64,000 nt of DNA from Candidatus Nitrotoga sp. MKT. GTDB lineage: Bacteria; Pseudomonadota; Gammaproteobacteria; Burkholderiales; Gallionellaceae. The translations under genes and the position numbers were made by a program. The stretch spans positions 186,001-250,000 of the forward strand of contig QFXH01000003.1 in assembly GCA_003402345.1 (NCBI GenBank), read 5' to 3'. Each line of letters starts with the position of its first letter. The stretch's first letter is position 1. Under the pieces are notes generated by a model. That model made no database searches. It was not told the origin of the DNA and saw nothing but the letters and a program-made list of their open reading frames with translations. Shown here in pieces: positions 36,958 through 47,443 of the stretch.

Positions 36958-37269
36958 ATGTACGCAGTAATCAAAACTGGTGGTAAGCAATATCGTGTTG
37001 TCGCAGGCGAAACCCTGAAAATTGAAACCGTTTCTGGTGAAGTCGGCAGTGCTATCGTGCTGGACAAAGTGCTGATGGTGGGCAGTGGCGAGAAAGTATC
37101 TGTTGGCCAACCTCTATTGGCTGGCGCTACTGTCACGGCAACCATAATATCCAATGGTCGTGGCGAGAAGATTAGAATCTTCAAGATGCGTCGACGCAAG
37201 CATTACCAAAAACATCAAGGTCATCGTCAAAACTTCACTGAAATCCGTATTGACGGCATTTCGGCGTAA
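36958..37269 (+). CDS. rplU: 50S ribosomal protein L21
   Basis: 103 residues, full length for L21. It begins [14 protein letters not shown] and contains the C-terminal [16 protein letters not shown] rRNA-binding stretch and FTEIRIDGI. The ATG at 36958 has GAGG upstream; the open frame before it is untranslated leader. First gene of the rplU-rpmA unit. Confidence 0.98.
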   Translation: MYAVIKTGGKQYRVVAGETLKIETVSGEVGSAIVLDKVLMVGSGEKVSVGQPLLAGATVTATIISNGRGEKIRIFKMRRRKHYQKHQGHRQNFTEIRIDGISA

Positions 37270-37287
37270 TATTGAAGGAGAAAAAAC

Positions 37288-37545
37288 ATGGCATCAAAAA
37301 AAGGCGGCGGCAGTACCAGTAACGGACGCGATTCACACTCAAAACGCCTCGGCGTGAAAACTTATGGCGGCGAATTAATTAATGCTGGCAGCATTATCGT
37401 ACGTCAGCGCGGTACGCGATTCCACGCTGGTGATAACGTTGGCATGGGCAAGGATCACACCTTGTTTGCAAAAATTGCCGGCAAAGTTGTGTTCGCCGTT
37501 AAAGGTGCACAAAAACGCAAAACTATCTTCGTGGTTCCAGCTTAA
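37288..37545 (+). CDS. rpmA: 50S ribosomal protein L27
   Basis: 85 residues. [20 protein letters not shown] at the N-terminus reaches the peptidyl-transferase centre; [19 protein letters not shown] is the family signature. It has a strong GAAGGAG site and lies 18 bases after rplU. Confidence 0.98.
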   Translation: MASKKGGGSTSNGRDSHSKRLGVKTYGGELINAGSIIVRQRGTRFHAGDNVGMGKDHTLFAKIAGKVVFAVKGAQKRKTIFVVPA

Positions 37546-37567
37546 GTACTCCTAGCAAAGTACAATG

Positions 37568-38681
<1,114 letters not shown>

Positions 38682-38687
38682 TGCATC

Positions 38688-39806
38688 ATGAAAACCATTC
38701 TGGCCCAGTGCAAGCGCATCGTCGTCAAAGTTGGAAGTAGTCTGGTCACCAATCAGGGGGAAGGACTGGATATCTCTGCAATCCAGAACTGGGCGCAGCA
38801 AATTGCTACGCTACGTGACAGTGGGCACAAAGTAGTATTGGTCTCCTCTGGTGCGATTGCCGAAGGTATGCAGCGCCTTGGCTGGAAAAAACGCCCCAGC
38901 GCCGTGCATGAATTGCAGGCCGCTGCCGCAATCGGTCAGATGGGCTTGATACAGGTGTACGAAAGCTGCTTTAGCGCACACGGCCTGCATACAGCACAAA
39001 TATTACTCACCCATGCCGATCTCGCCGATCGTGAACGCTACCTCAACGCCCGCTCTACACTGCGCACCCTGCTGACTCTTGGCGTTATTCCCGTCATCAA
39101 TGAAAATGACACGGTGGTCACCGATGAAATCAAGTTTGGTGACAACGACACTTTAGGCGCATTAGTTGCCAACCTGATTGAGGCTGATGCACTCATTATC
39201 CTTACTGACCAAATCGGCCTTTACACTGCTGACCCGCGCAAGGATCCAAATGCTACGCTAGTCAGTTTCGCGCAAGCGGGCGATGAAAAGCTTGAAGCCA
39301 TGGCAGGTGGCGCGGGTAGCCACATCGGGAGCGGCGGCATGCTTACCAAGGTGCTCGCTGCCAAACGGGCTTCACGTAGCGGCGCACACACCGTAATCGC
39401 ATCCGGCCATGAGATAGATGTGTTGCCACGCCTGATGTGTGGCAACAGTATCGGCACTCTACTGGAAGCACAACCATTGCCTTTGAATGCGCGCAAACAA
39501 TGGCTAGCGGATCATTTGCAAATCAGCGGCAAGGTAACGCTAGATGCTGGTGCAGTGCATGCAGTACGTAACGAAGGCAAAAGCCTACTACCGGTCGGCA
39601 TCACCAAAGTCAGCGGGGAATTTGAGCGCGGCACAGTAGTCGCCATTTTAGATACGAATGAACAAGATATCGCGCGCGGCCTGATTAATTACAATGCCAC
39701 AGAAACACGTCGCATCGCCGGGCATCCCAGTAGCGAAATCGAAACTCTCTTGGGTTATGTTGATGAGCCAGAGCTAATACATCGAGACAACTTGATTTTA
39801 TTGTAA
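38688..39806 (+). CDS. proB: Glutamate 5-kinase
   Basis: 372 residues. It phosphorylates glutamate in the first step of proline synthesis. The N-terminal amino-acid-kinase domain has [30 protein letters not shown] and GSGGMLTK. The C-terminal ~95 residues are a PUA domain ([23 protein letters not shown]). It lies 6 bases after obgE, so it is probably co-transcribed; obg-proB is a common betaproteobacterial pair. Confidence 0.97.
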   Translation: MKTILAQCKRIVVKVGSSLVTNQGEGLDISAIQNWAQQIATLRDSGHKVVLVSSGAIAEGMQRLGWKKRPSAVHELQAAAAIGQMGLIQVYESCFSAHGLHTAQILLTHADLADRERYLNARSTLRTLLTLGVIPVINENDTVVTDEIKFGDNDTLGALVANLIEADALIILTDQIGLYTADPRKDPNATLVSFAQAGDEKLEAMAGGAGSHIGSGGMLTKVLAAKRASRSGAHTVIASGHEIDVLPRLMCGNSIGTLLEAQPLPLNARKQWLADHLQISGKVTLDAGAVHAVRNEGKSLLPVGITKVSGEFERGTVVAILDTNEQDIARGLINYNATETRRIAGHPSSEIETLLGYVDEPELIHRDNLILL

Positions 39807-40019
39807 ACACAACAAACTAAATTTATTGGTAGTAGTCGCAACTGATCAGACAAATGAACACCAAACGTTGTTTATCTCAATTGGATATGACTTGACTTAT
39901 GGCGATGTTTTTTTGTTTTTGGGTAATGATTACCGGATGTCCAAAAATCCATGACGTTCTTTTCTGAGTGTCAGTGCCTTGATAACCGCATTTACAAAAT
40001 AGCTTGACAGGTTGAAAAC

Positions 40020-40523
40020 ATGATTGTTTTCTCCAGAAATCGCCGCCGGTTAGCTGTCTTGTTGTTAGTGGCTGCCATTTCTATAATGGGCAGCGTTGGT
40101 TGCAAATTCTTCAATAGTCATCGTCCACAACAACGGCTTAAGTTCACGCAAGCAGCACCACAACCTCAAGCCGCAATCGGATACATTGGTAAGTTAACAG
40201 AGGATCCAGCCAACAGCACACAAATCAAGGTAGTTGGGGCTTGGCCAAAGACAGCGTAAGCGTTGTAGAGCTGGTGTTGAATGGCCAATTCCTATCCCTT
40301 TGCAAATCGCTGTCATACGGATGAATGTCGCGCAGGCTTACCCAGATTATCCGGATGCGGCCAAGGCCGGTTTTGAGGGGATCGTCGATACCTCGACAGG
40401 GTCGCTAATCGAAGTGCAATGGAAGTGGTCGTCATCGACAGGAAAGGCAGGGCTTCGGTCATCGGGCGTCGCACTCAACCTGCAATTGGTGTCATGGATA
40501 CGTGGGCCGACCTTCTAAGCTGA
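40020..40523 (+). pseudogene. Decayed lipoprotein-like gene with Ig-like domain
   Basis: The reading frame is broken more than once. Frame 1 gives an N-terminus with a hydrophobic signal and Cys (SIMGSVGCKFF), then PQAAIGYIGKLTEDPA. A shift gives LAKDSVSVVELVLNGQFLS; another gives IRMNVAQAYPDYPDAAKAGFEG, a motif typical of a bacterial Ig-like module; and another gives EVVVIDRKGRASVIGRRTQ to a stop at 40521-40523. Joined together these read as one protein of about 165 residues. I infer a dead gene. Confidence 0.75.
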
Positions 40524-40731
40524 ACTGAAAAACTAATGATAGAAGCCCATTAGTTCTAAAACAAATCGCATTTTATAACCGTTGACCGCATTGTCTCAAA
40601 TCCTCTACGAACATCTTACGATCAGTACAGAAGCTGGCTGGCACTGGCCCTTAACTTCAGCTTAATTTCCATACCCAGACGAGCACTTTGATTCAATATG
40701 AAAAAATAATCTGTTTTAGTCACATTAAAAT

Positions 40732-41828
40732 ATGACCACGATCCAATTGCGCGCCTCAATCTCTGAGAAATTGGCAAGCCGCGAAAATAATTTAAACGCC
40801 TTACGCCTGATCGCTGCGGTATTGGTACTTTTTTCTCACTGCTACGCATTGAGCGGAAATATCCGACTAAAGCCAATTGGTCGTCTTCTTCATATATTTG
40901 ATGGCGGTGCCTTGGCCGTGATAGCTTTTTTCTTTTTGAGCGGCTATCTTATTTCCTCAAGTTGGGCCTCCACGCCACACTTTCCTTCGTTCATGGCAAA
41001 AGAGCGCTGAGAATTTTGCCTGGCTTAGCTGTTGTTGTGGCGATCAGCGCACTTTTGCTTGGTCCCATAGCAAGCTCTCTGGATATCAATCACTATTTTT
41101 CATCTGGCCAGGCATTCAGATATATCCACGACAACGTTAATGTCCTAAGCCTGAAAACTAACACGCTACCTGGCGTTTTTGAAGACCTGCCGATACCTCA
41201 CGCCGTTAATGGTTCTCTATGGACCTTAAAGGTTGAATTCCTGGTTTACATCGCGACTGGAGTGATCGGTGCGACCTGTCTGCTGCCAACCGAAGGAAAA
41301 GGTTGGCGCAGTATTTTATTTGCTACAGTGATACTTTATCTAGCTGTTCGGATGATCACCGTTACCAAAGCCGAATTCGATAGTTGGAATACTGGCCTCG
41401 ATTTATTTTCGTGCCAATTGATCGGGGTCTTTATACTCGGAGCTATTGTGTACACTGTACGCCACTGGATTCCTCGTTCCGGGTTACTAGTGACGGGACT
41501 CATTAGCCTTACATATTTACTTCGGGAAACCAGTCTATTTTTGCTTTTTATATATTTGTCGCATGGATATTTTTTGCTATTCGTAGCTACTTCATCATTT
41601 CATCTATTAGGAAAAAGAACACGAATTAATGATTATTCTTTTGGCGTTTATATCTACGCCTTTCCAATTCAACAAATCATGGTCACTCTGGCACCCGGCA
41701 TTTCGCCAGTTTCCCTGTTCCTCTCCTCGCTCCCCATTGTGACGCTATTTGCAATTGCCTCATGGCATTTTATTGAGAAACCCTGTCTTGGGCTTAAGGT
41801 CTTTTATGGTCTTGAATCCGCCAAATGA
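40732..41828 (+). pseudogene. Acyltransferase-3 family gene with a frameshift
   Basis: Two overlapping frames together make one ~365-residue membrane O-acyltransferase (acyltransferase 3/OafA type). The first (40732-41010) has NLNALRLIAAVLVLFSHCYALSG, with the catalytic-type His after FS, and GYLISSSW, then stops in FMAKER. The second continues as RALRILPGLAVVV, NGSLWTLKVEF and a series of transmembrane helices to the FIEKPCLGL ending. Restoring one A in the AAAA run near 40997-41000 would join them. It may be a true mutation or a sequencing error; the dead gene just upstream supports decay. Confidence 0.8.
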
Positions 41829-41945
41829 AGTGGCGACCACTACCGTAACTTATCATTCAGACTTCGATAAAATCTGCGGGTGGTGGGTGTAAGAAATTTT
41901 GTTTAAACGACCATTTGGCGGGAAATAGCTGTCTTGCACGAAGCG

Positions 41946-42035
41946 ATGGTAACCGTACTGAAAGCGTTATCCCCTAAACTAATTGATGGCCTGTTGGCCG
42001 TCTACAAGAAATCCGAAGATCTAGGGAAATACTGA
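41946..42035 (+). pseudogene. IS256-family transposase N-terminal remnant
   Basis: A 29-codon ORF whose ALSPKLIDGLLAVYKKSEDL matches the start of IS256/mutator transposases (normally followed by a GENGLLKQL-type segment). It then stops, with no continuation in any frame that I can see. Confidence 0.6.
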
Positions 42036-42314
42036 ACAATTCACCCCGTCTTGGTTCGGCAAGATGACCTCTCTAGCGCAAATATCGCGCATGACATCCC
42101 CCGCTAGATCCCTACTGTCCAGGTCATAAATTTACCAGCCAATAATTTTCGGCTAAATAGCTGGCTGGGTGCGGTAACAAAGAGCACACACAACTTGCAG
42201 TGCATGGATTTTTGAGAACAGTACTGATGGGACTAACGATAACCCGTTAGTTTCATTTAATGGCACTCCTGCAATGCTTACGCTGGCCTTGCACACCACA
42301 ATGCATAAAGTAAT

Positions 42315-42340
42315 AAAGACCTGCATCCCTGCAAGTCTTT
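42315..42340 (-). terminator. Hairpin downstream of tRNA-Thr
   Basis: An 11-base stem with one wobble around GGGA on the minus strand, just past the tRNA-Thr 3' end. The T-rich tail on the minus side is imperfect (ATTACTTTA); the plus side has ATTTATTT, so it could work in both directions. Confidence 0.6.
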
Positions 42341-42347
42341 ATTTATT

Positions 42348-42423
42348 TGGTGCCGCTTGTCGGATTCGAACTGACGACCTACCGCTTACAAGGCGGTTGC
42401 TCTACCAACTGAGCTAAAGCGGC
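42348..42423 (-). tRNA. tRNA-Thr (TGT)
   Basis: A 76-base cloverleaf on the minus strand. The acceptor GCCGCTT pairs with AAGCGGC, the anticodon loop CTTGTAA gives TGT, the T-arm contains GTTCGAATC, and CCA is encoded. Confidence 0.95.
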
Positions 42424-42478
42424 GAAAAACCATCGATATTGCGTCCAAATGTCTGAATCATGAACCACATATTAAAAC

Positions 42479-42554
42479 TGGTAGGTCGTGCCAGATTCGA
42501 ACTGGCGACCAACGGATTAAAAGTCCGCTGCTCTACCGGCTGAGCTAACGACCC
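42479..42554 (-). tRNA. tRNA-Lys (TTT)
   Basis: A 76-base cloverleaf on the minus strand. The acceptor is GGGTCGT with ACGACCT (one G-T pair), the anticodon loop CTTTTAA gives TTT, the T-arm contains GTTCGAATC, and CCA is encoded. It lies 55 bases upstream of tRNA-Thr, likely the same transcript. Confidence 0.95.
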
Positions 42555-42616
42555 ATATCCCTAAAGAAGGGCGCATTATACGGACTTTACCCGCCCTGTC
42601 AACGCGACAGGGCGCA

Positions 42617-43294
42617 TCATCCTGCAATACGATAACGTGTCGGATCGACTATTCCAGCGGTTTTAAAACCGGCCCGACGTAATTGGCAGGAATCACATAC
42701 AGCGCATGCACGGCCATCCGAATCAGCTTGGTAACAGGATACTGTCAGGCTGTAATCAACGCCAAGTTCCGTACCTAGCTTGACTATATCGGCCTTAGAC
42801 AAGCGCAACAAAGGTGCGTGCAATGTCAAATAGTTACCCTCTACCGCTGTTTTGGTAGCGAGATTAGCCATGTTTTCAAAAGCCGCTATATATTCTGGAC
42901 GACAGTCGGGATAACCGGAAAAATCAACTGCGTTCACCCCAATAAATATATCCTGTACCTGCAACACTTCCGCCCAAGCCAAGGCGAGTGACAGCATGAT
43001 GGTGTTGCGCGCTGGCACATAGGTCAGCGGAATACCTGTTGTTCTCTGTTCCGGTACTGCAATGCGTGCATCTGTCAAGGCAGAGCCACCAAATCCAGTC
43101 AAATCAACCCTGATGACACGCTGCTCAATCGCGCCCAGAGCCTGTGCCACACGCTCTGCTGCAGCAAGCTCAGCATAATGGCGCTGCCCATAGTCCACAC
43201 TCAACGCATGACAGAGATAGCCCTGCTGCTTCGCCATAGCCATCACTGTGGCGGAATCCAGACCGCCTGACAACAACACTACTGCATTCTTCAT
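42617..43294 (-). CDS. queC: 7-cyano-7-deazaguanine synthase
   Basis: 225 residues. It converts carboxydeazaguanine to preQ0 in queuosine synthesis, using ATP and ammonia. The PP-loop motif is [11 protein letters not shown]; a C-terminal zinc site has CYQ then CAVCDSC. The ATG at 43294 overlaps the queE stop (ATGA), which decides the start over a GTG 21 bases upstream. Confidence 0.95.
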   Translation of the reverse strand: MKNAVVLLSGGLDSATVMAMAKQQGYLCHALSVDYGQRHYAELAAAERVAQALGAIEQRVIRVDLTGFGGSALTDARIAVPEQRTTGIPLTYVPARNTIMLSLALAWAEVLQVQDIFIGVNAVDFSGYPDCRPEYIAAFENMANLATKTAVEGNYLTLHAPLLRLSKADIVKLGTELGVDYSLTVSCYQADSDGRACAVCDSCQLRRAGFKTAGIVDPTRYRIAG

Positions 43295-43950
43295 TTTCCC
43301 TGCTGGCTGCCCCACAGTAACTTGTGCAATTGCACTTGCAGGCGCACCGGCAAGCTATCGCGCAGAATCCAATCGGCCAGTACTGTAGGTGACAGCTGAT
43401 CTTGTGCGGGTGAAAATAGCACGGTGAATTTTCCAGCCAAATCACGCTCACGCAACACCTGCTTGGCCCAAATGTAATCAGACTCATCACATAAGACAAA
43501 TTTTATTTCGTCGTGCGCATGCAATGCAATAAGATTACTCCACAAGTTCTTTTTTACTTCGCCTGATGCTGGCGTCTTGATGTCCAGAACCTTCATCACA
43601 CGCACATCGACACTAGACACATCCAGCGCCCCGCTTGTTTCCAGCGATACTTCATAACCTGCATTGCACAAGGCACTTAGCAAAAATAGGGAGTTTTTCT
43701 GCGCCAGAGGCTCGCCCCCGGTAACCGTAACATAGCGCGTATTATACCGAGCCACTTCAGTGAGTATTCCTGCAACTGTCATATTCTGTCCACCACTAAA
43801 AGCATAAGCAGTATCGCAGTATGAGCAACGTAACGGACAGCCTGTCAGACGTACAAAAACTGTCGGCAAGCCGACACGGCTCGTTTCGCCTTGTAAGGAA
43901 TAAAAAATTTCGGTGATGCGCAACTGCTCGCTAACGGAGCACGTAATCAT
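43291..43950 (-). CDS. queE: 7-carboxy-7-deazaguanine synthase (radical SAM)
   Basis: 219 residues. The radical-SAM cluster motif [10 protein letters not shown] is preceded by FYSLQGE and VFVRLTG; VTGGEPL follows. It forms the deazaguanine ring from carboxytetrahydropterin for queuosine. Coupled to queC. It follows the tol-pal block on the same strand, as in many proteobacteria. Confidence 0.95.
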   Translation of the reverse strand: MITCSVSEQLRITEIFYSLQGETSRVGLPTVFVRLTGCPLRCSYCDTAYAFSGGQNMTVAGILTEVARYNTRYVTVTGGEPLAQKNSLFLLSALCNAGYEVSLETSGALDVSSVDVRVMKVLDIKTPASGEVKKNLWSNLIALHAHDEIKFVLCDESDYIWAKQVLRERDLAGKFTVLFSPAQDQLSPTVLADWILRDSLPVRLQVQLHKLLWGSQQGK

Positions 43951-43983
43951 GAAAACCTGCTTTATTTAAGATTCACCAGCCGT

Positions 43984-44400
43984 TTAAGGCTTTACCGGTC
44001 GGGGTGGCACGGCTACCTCAAGCTTATCTAAACGTCGCAAACGAGCATCCAAATCAATGTAAGAATCTCTCTGCCGCTTGTCCGCTTCTTGCAGGCTATG
44101 CGCCAGCACTTCGTCCTGCCCACGCAATCTACGCAATTCATCTTTTTGCGCCTCGATCTGCGCTTGAAGATCAAATATCTCACGGATTTGCTGCTTACGA
44201 GTTTCAATCTGTTGCTTTATAGTTTCCGCTTGCTGCTTGATTGTTTCAGTTTGCTGCTTACCGCTACCTTCCAAATTAGACACACGTTCTTTTAGTTGCC
44301 GGATTTGATTATGCGCTTCTTCATCAGTAAAGAAAGCAGCATGTGCAGAACAGGCTGCAATGGCACTCCATCCAGTAAGCAGCAAAACGTGAAGTCTCAT
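43984..44400 (-). CDS. CpoB-like coiled-coil protein lacking TPR repeats
   Basis: 138 residues. A signal peptide (to AHA-AFF) is followed by TDEEAHNQIRQLKERVSNLEG, almost the same as the start of the large CpoB at 45224-47437. Then comes a Gln/Lys-rich coiled coil (TIKQQAETIKQQIETRKQQ) and a Pro-rich end. The C-terminal TPR domain of CpoB is absent. With the second pal just upstream it forms a duplicated pal-cpoB pair whose cpoB was cut short. It may still trimerise in the periplasm. Confidence 0.78.
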   Translation of the reverse strand: MRLHVLLLTGWSAIAACSAHAAFFTDEEAHNQIRQLKERVSNLEGSGKQQTETIKQQAETIKQQIETRKQQIREIFDLQAQIEAQKDELRRLRGQDEVLAHSLQEADKRQRDSYIDLDARLRRLDKLEVAVPPRPVKP

Positions 44401-44412
44401 ACCCGGCCTGCT

Positions 44413-45066
44413 TTAAGGATAAATCAAATCCGTACGGCGATTTTTCGACCAAGACGACTCATCATGCGTTTTACCATTAGGCTTTTCCTCGCCATAACTG
44501 ATCGATTCAATCTGACCTTCTCTAACACCACCCATTAGCAACCTCTTTTTTACTCCATCGGCACGACGCTGCCCCAAAGCCAGATTATATTCACTGCTCC
44601 CACGCTCATCTGAATTTCCTTCCAGACGCACTGTGCGGCTTGGGTGCTCGACCAAATATTCAGCATGTGCTTGCACAATGGGTTTATCCTGCTCTGATAT
44701 GGTATCCATGTCAGTTGGATAGTAAATAACGCGCTTAGCCAACAAGCTGTTCGGATTATTAAAGGGGTCATTCACTCCAGCTGAACCTGAACCTGAACCT
44801 GAACCTGAACCTGAACCTGAACCTGAACCTGAACCTGAACCTGAACCTGAACCTGAACCTGAACCTGGGTAAATTGTAACGCCAGAGGCACTAGTAAGCG
44901 GATGATCACCAGTTACTGATGTATTGGGAAGAGAGGGAGCATCCATGGTCACCTCATTATCATTTCCTTTAATACCACCAGCTACAGGAGGCTTAGCGCA
45001 AGCAACTAAAAAATGCATTAATAACATGCCAATCACTAATCTTTTAACATTTTTCATTATCTTCAT
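44413..45066 (-). CDS. Second Pal-type peptidoglycan-associated lipoprotein with Gly-Ser linker
   Basis: 217 residues. The lipobox is FLVAC (Cys23), anchoring it in the outer membrane. A pure Gly-Ser tract (about residues 67-95) links it to an OmpA/Pal domain with RLEGNSDERGSSEYNLALGQRRADGVKK and SYGEEKP, the peptidoglycan-binding motif. I chose the ATG at 45066, with GAGAG 9 bases upstream, over an upstream TTG. It is a paralogue of the pal at 47444-48760, 160 bases after cpoB; the Ser-Gly linker is encoded by a hexanucleotide repeat and may vary in length. Confidence 0.85.
   Translation of the reverse strand: MKIMKNVKRLVIGMLLMHFLVACAKPPVAGGIKGNDNEVTMDAPSLPNTSVTGDHPLTSASGVTIYPGSGSGSGSGSGSGSGSGSGSGSGSGSGSAGVNDPFNNPNSLLAKRVIYYPTDMDTISEQDKPIVQAHAEYLVEHPSRTVRLEGNSDERGSSEYNLALGQRRADGVKKRLLMGGVREGQIESISYGEEKPNGKTHDESSWSKNRRTDLIYP
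44785..44862. repeat. Hexanucleotide tandem repeat, 13 copies
   Basis: ACCTGA (TCAGGT on the coding strand, Ser-Gly) is repeated 13 times without error, plus partial copies at both ends. Unit gain or loss keeps the frame but changes the Pal linker length by two residues per unit. Confidence 0.97.
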
Positions 45067-45223
45067 TATAATCAACTCTCGCAAAGTTGCTATTTTAAAA
45101 AAAGCCTAACGTTAACCGCGTGCACCTTTGGCTTACCAGAACGTCTTATTATCACTCATGCCATCGCTAGAATTAAAGATAACACTCAAATTCTAACTTA
45201 CAAAATATCGGACAAAGACACAC

Positions 45224-47437
45224 TTACTTAAGGACATCGAGGCGTTTCTTAGCTTGATCAGCTATTTTACTGCCGGGAAATTTGACGATTATTTGATTGA
45301 GTGTTTTTTTGGCTCCAACTATAGCCTTAAGTTGATACTGGCAATCTGCAATTTTTAACATAGCATCTGGCACATTCGGGCTGGATGAATGCTTATTTAC
45401 TAGCAACTGATAACTGTCCAATGCACTTTTGTAATCTTTCAACGCAAAATAGGTGTTAGCCATCTCGTAGTGAATATTAGCTACATGCTTTGATTCAGGA
45501 TATTTTTTCAAGAATTCCTGGAACACACTGATGGCATTCTGATAGTCGCCAACTTTAGCATGGCCGTGTGCCAATTCATAAGCACGGTTTTCCATGTTAA
45601 CAGTATCTATTTCCAATGCATCGCCATTAACTACCTTTCCAGCCGTTTTTGCGGACTGAGAGGCAGACGACACAGCTGATGTCCCAGCAACTATCGATTC
45701 AAAATGGCGCAAACTGGCGTCCATATCAATATAGAAATTTTTCTGCCGTTTCTCCGCATCCTGCATGTTGCGCAACAGCTCTTCGTTCTGGCTACGTAGC
45801 ATACGTAATTCTGTATTTTGTGCGTCATCGATCTTAGTCTGCAAATCAAGCATTGAGTTAGTTTGCTGCTTGCTGGCTTCTGCCTGCCGCTGCTTCGATT
45901 CTTGCGAGTTACGCAATAAATCTTCGTTCTGACTGCTCAATTTGTGTAATTCCATATTCAACGCATCAATCTGCGTTTGCAACTTATGTAAAGAACTTGT
46001 TTGTTGCTTACTAATTTCTATCTGCCGTTTCTCCATTTCCTGCATGTTATGCACCAGTTCTTCGTTCTGATCTCGCAACATGCTTGCTTCATCATCATGA
46101 GTTCCAATCTTTTTTTTCAAATCAAGAACGGCTACTGTTTCAACATGGCGCAAGCGATTATTAAAATCACTGTGAAAATTTTTCTGCTTTTTCTCTATTT
46201 CCTGCAGATTGTGCATCAACTCTTCATTCTGACTGCGCATTTCGGTATTCTGCGCCTCAATATTTTTTTGCAAATCAAGCATAAAATTATGCTGTTGTTT
46301 ATTGGCTTCTACCTGCCGCTTTTCGATATCCTGTAAGTTGCGCGTTAATACCTCTTCGTCGTGACTATGCAATTTATGTAATTCTTCATCCAAAGCTTGA
46401 ACTTGCTTTTGTAGTTCCAGTGGAGATACAGTTTCAAAATGGCGTATACGAGTATCCAGATCAGTGTAAACATCTTTCTGCCGCTGATTCACATCCTGTA
46501 ATTTGTGATCCAAATCTTCATTCAGCCCCTGCAACTTGCGAAACTCTGCACGTTGAGCCTCGATCTGTAATTGGATATCCAACATAGCCTGGGTTTGTTG
46601 CTTGCCGCTTTCTTCCAGCGGGGAGATAGTGGCCTTAAACTCTGCTTGCTGCTGATCGAGAACAGAGTTAATTTGTTGCTTGCTGATTTCCTCCAACTGA
46701 GAAATACGTATTTTGAATTGCGCTTGTTGCTGATCAAGCAAAGTATTTATTTGTTGCTTGCCAGTTTCTTCCAGATTTGACATACGCTCATTAAGCTGCG
46801 TTTGCTGGCTGGAAAGAGAACTCATTTGTTGTTTGTATAGTTCGACTTGTTGTTTGCTGTTTTCTTCAATTTTAGAAACACGCACTTTCACCTGCGTTTG
46901 CTGATCTAGCGCAGCATTAACTTGTTGTTTCAAGAACTCTAGTTGTTTTATTATTTCGGCCTGTTGTTTGCTGCTCTCTTCCAACTGAGAAATGTGTACC
47001 TTCAGTTGCGTTTGTTGGTCTAGTACAAAACTAGCCTGTTTTTTATTAGCCTCAGTCTGCCGCTTATCCAGATCTTGTAGATTGTGTATCAACTTGTCAT
47101 ATTGACTACGCAAGTTAAGCAATTCTTTTTCGTGATTACCATAAAGATTTGTCTGTCGCTTTTCCGTATCCTGTAAATTGTGCAAGTGCTCTTCATTTTG
47201 CCCATGCAATTTACGTAATTCTGTTTTTTGAACCTCGATTTGCGTTTGCAGATCATTAATCAGGTCAAATTGTTGCTTGATAGTATCAGCTTGCTGTTTG
47301 CCAGCACCTTCCAACATTGAGAAGCGCTCCCTTAGTTGCCGGATCTGATTATGCGCCTCATCATCGCTGAATAGCGCAGCTTGAACCTGCCCTATAACAA
47401 CGCACAGTCCCGCAAACAGCAAAGCTTGAAACTTCAT
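45224..47437 (-). CDS. cpoB: Extra-long CpoB/YbgF-type periplasmic protein
   Basis: 737 residues, against about 260 in E. coli CpoB, which coordinates peptidoglycan synthesis with Tol-Pal constriction. It has a signal peptide (to QVQA), the DDEAHNQIRQLRERFSMLEG trimer region, about 550 residues of Gln-rich repeated coiled coil (units like SKQQINSVLDQQQ and NLQDIEKRQ), and a normal C-terminal TPR domain (YELAHGHAKVGDYQNAISVFQEFL, then KYPESKHVANIHYEMANTYF). The expansion is in the coil only. It starts 6 bases after pal. Confidence 0.9.
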   Translation of the reverse strand: MKFQALLFAGLCVVIGQVQAALFSDDEAHNQIRQLRERFSMLEGAGKQQADTIKQQFDLINDLQTQIEVQKTELRKLHGQNEEHLHNLQDTEKRQTNLYGNHEKELLNLRSQYDKLIHNLQDLDKRQTEANKKQASFVLDQQTQLKVHISQLEESSKQQAEIIKQLEFLKQQVNAALDQQTQVKVRVSKIEENSKQQVELYKQQMSSLSSQQTQLNERMSNLEETGKQQINTLLDQQQAQFKIRISQLEEISKQQINSVLDQQQAEFKATISPLEESGKQQTQAMLDIQLQIEAQRAEFRKLQGLNEDLDHKLQDVNQRQKDVYTDLDTRIRHFETVSPLELQKQVQALDEELHKLHSHDEEVLTRNLQDIEKRQVEANKQQHNFMLDLQKNIEAQNTEMRSQNEELMHNLQEIEKKQKNFHSDFNNRLRHVETVAVLDLKKKIGTHDDEASMLRDQNEELVHNMQEMEKRQIEISKQQTSSLHKLQTQIDALNMELHKLSSQNEDLLRNSQESKQRQAEASKQQTNSMLDLQTKIDDAQNTELRMLRSQNEELLRNMQDAEKRQKNFYIDMDASLRHFESIVAGTSAVSSASQSAKTAGKVVNGDALEIDTVNMENRAYELAHGHAKVGDYQNAISVFQEFLKKYPESKHVANIHYEMANTYFALKDYKSALDSYQLLVNKHSSSPNVPDAMLKIADCQYQLKAIVGAKKTLNQIIVKFPGSKIADQAKKRLDVLK

Positions 47438-47443
47438 TCCTAA

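Larger units (their letters stand above)
41829..42347. other. Gap with insertion-sequence scrap and hairpin
   Basis: No intact gene. It holds an IS256-type transposase scrap (41946-42035) and a hairpin before tRNA-Thr (42315-42340). The stretch GAACAATTCACCCCG at about 42035-42049 resembles CTGAATAATTCACTCCG at about 53606-53622 and may be a transposon-end relic. Confidence 0.4.

Noticed and set aside
44785-44862. Possible CRISPR-like array
   Set aside because: Units are 6 bases with no spacers; it is a microsatellite coding for Ser-Gly.
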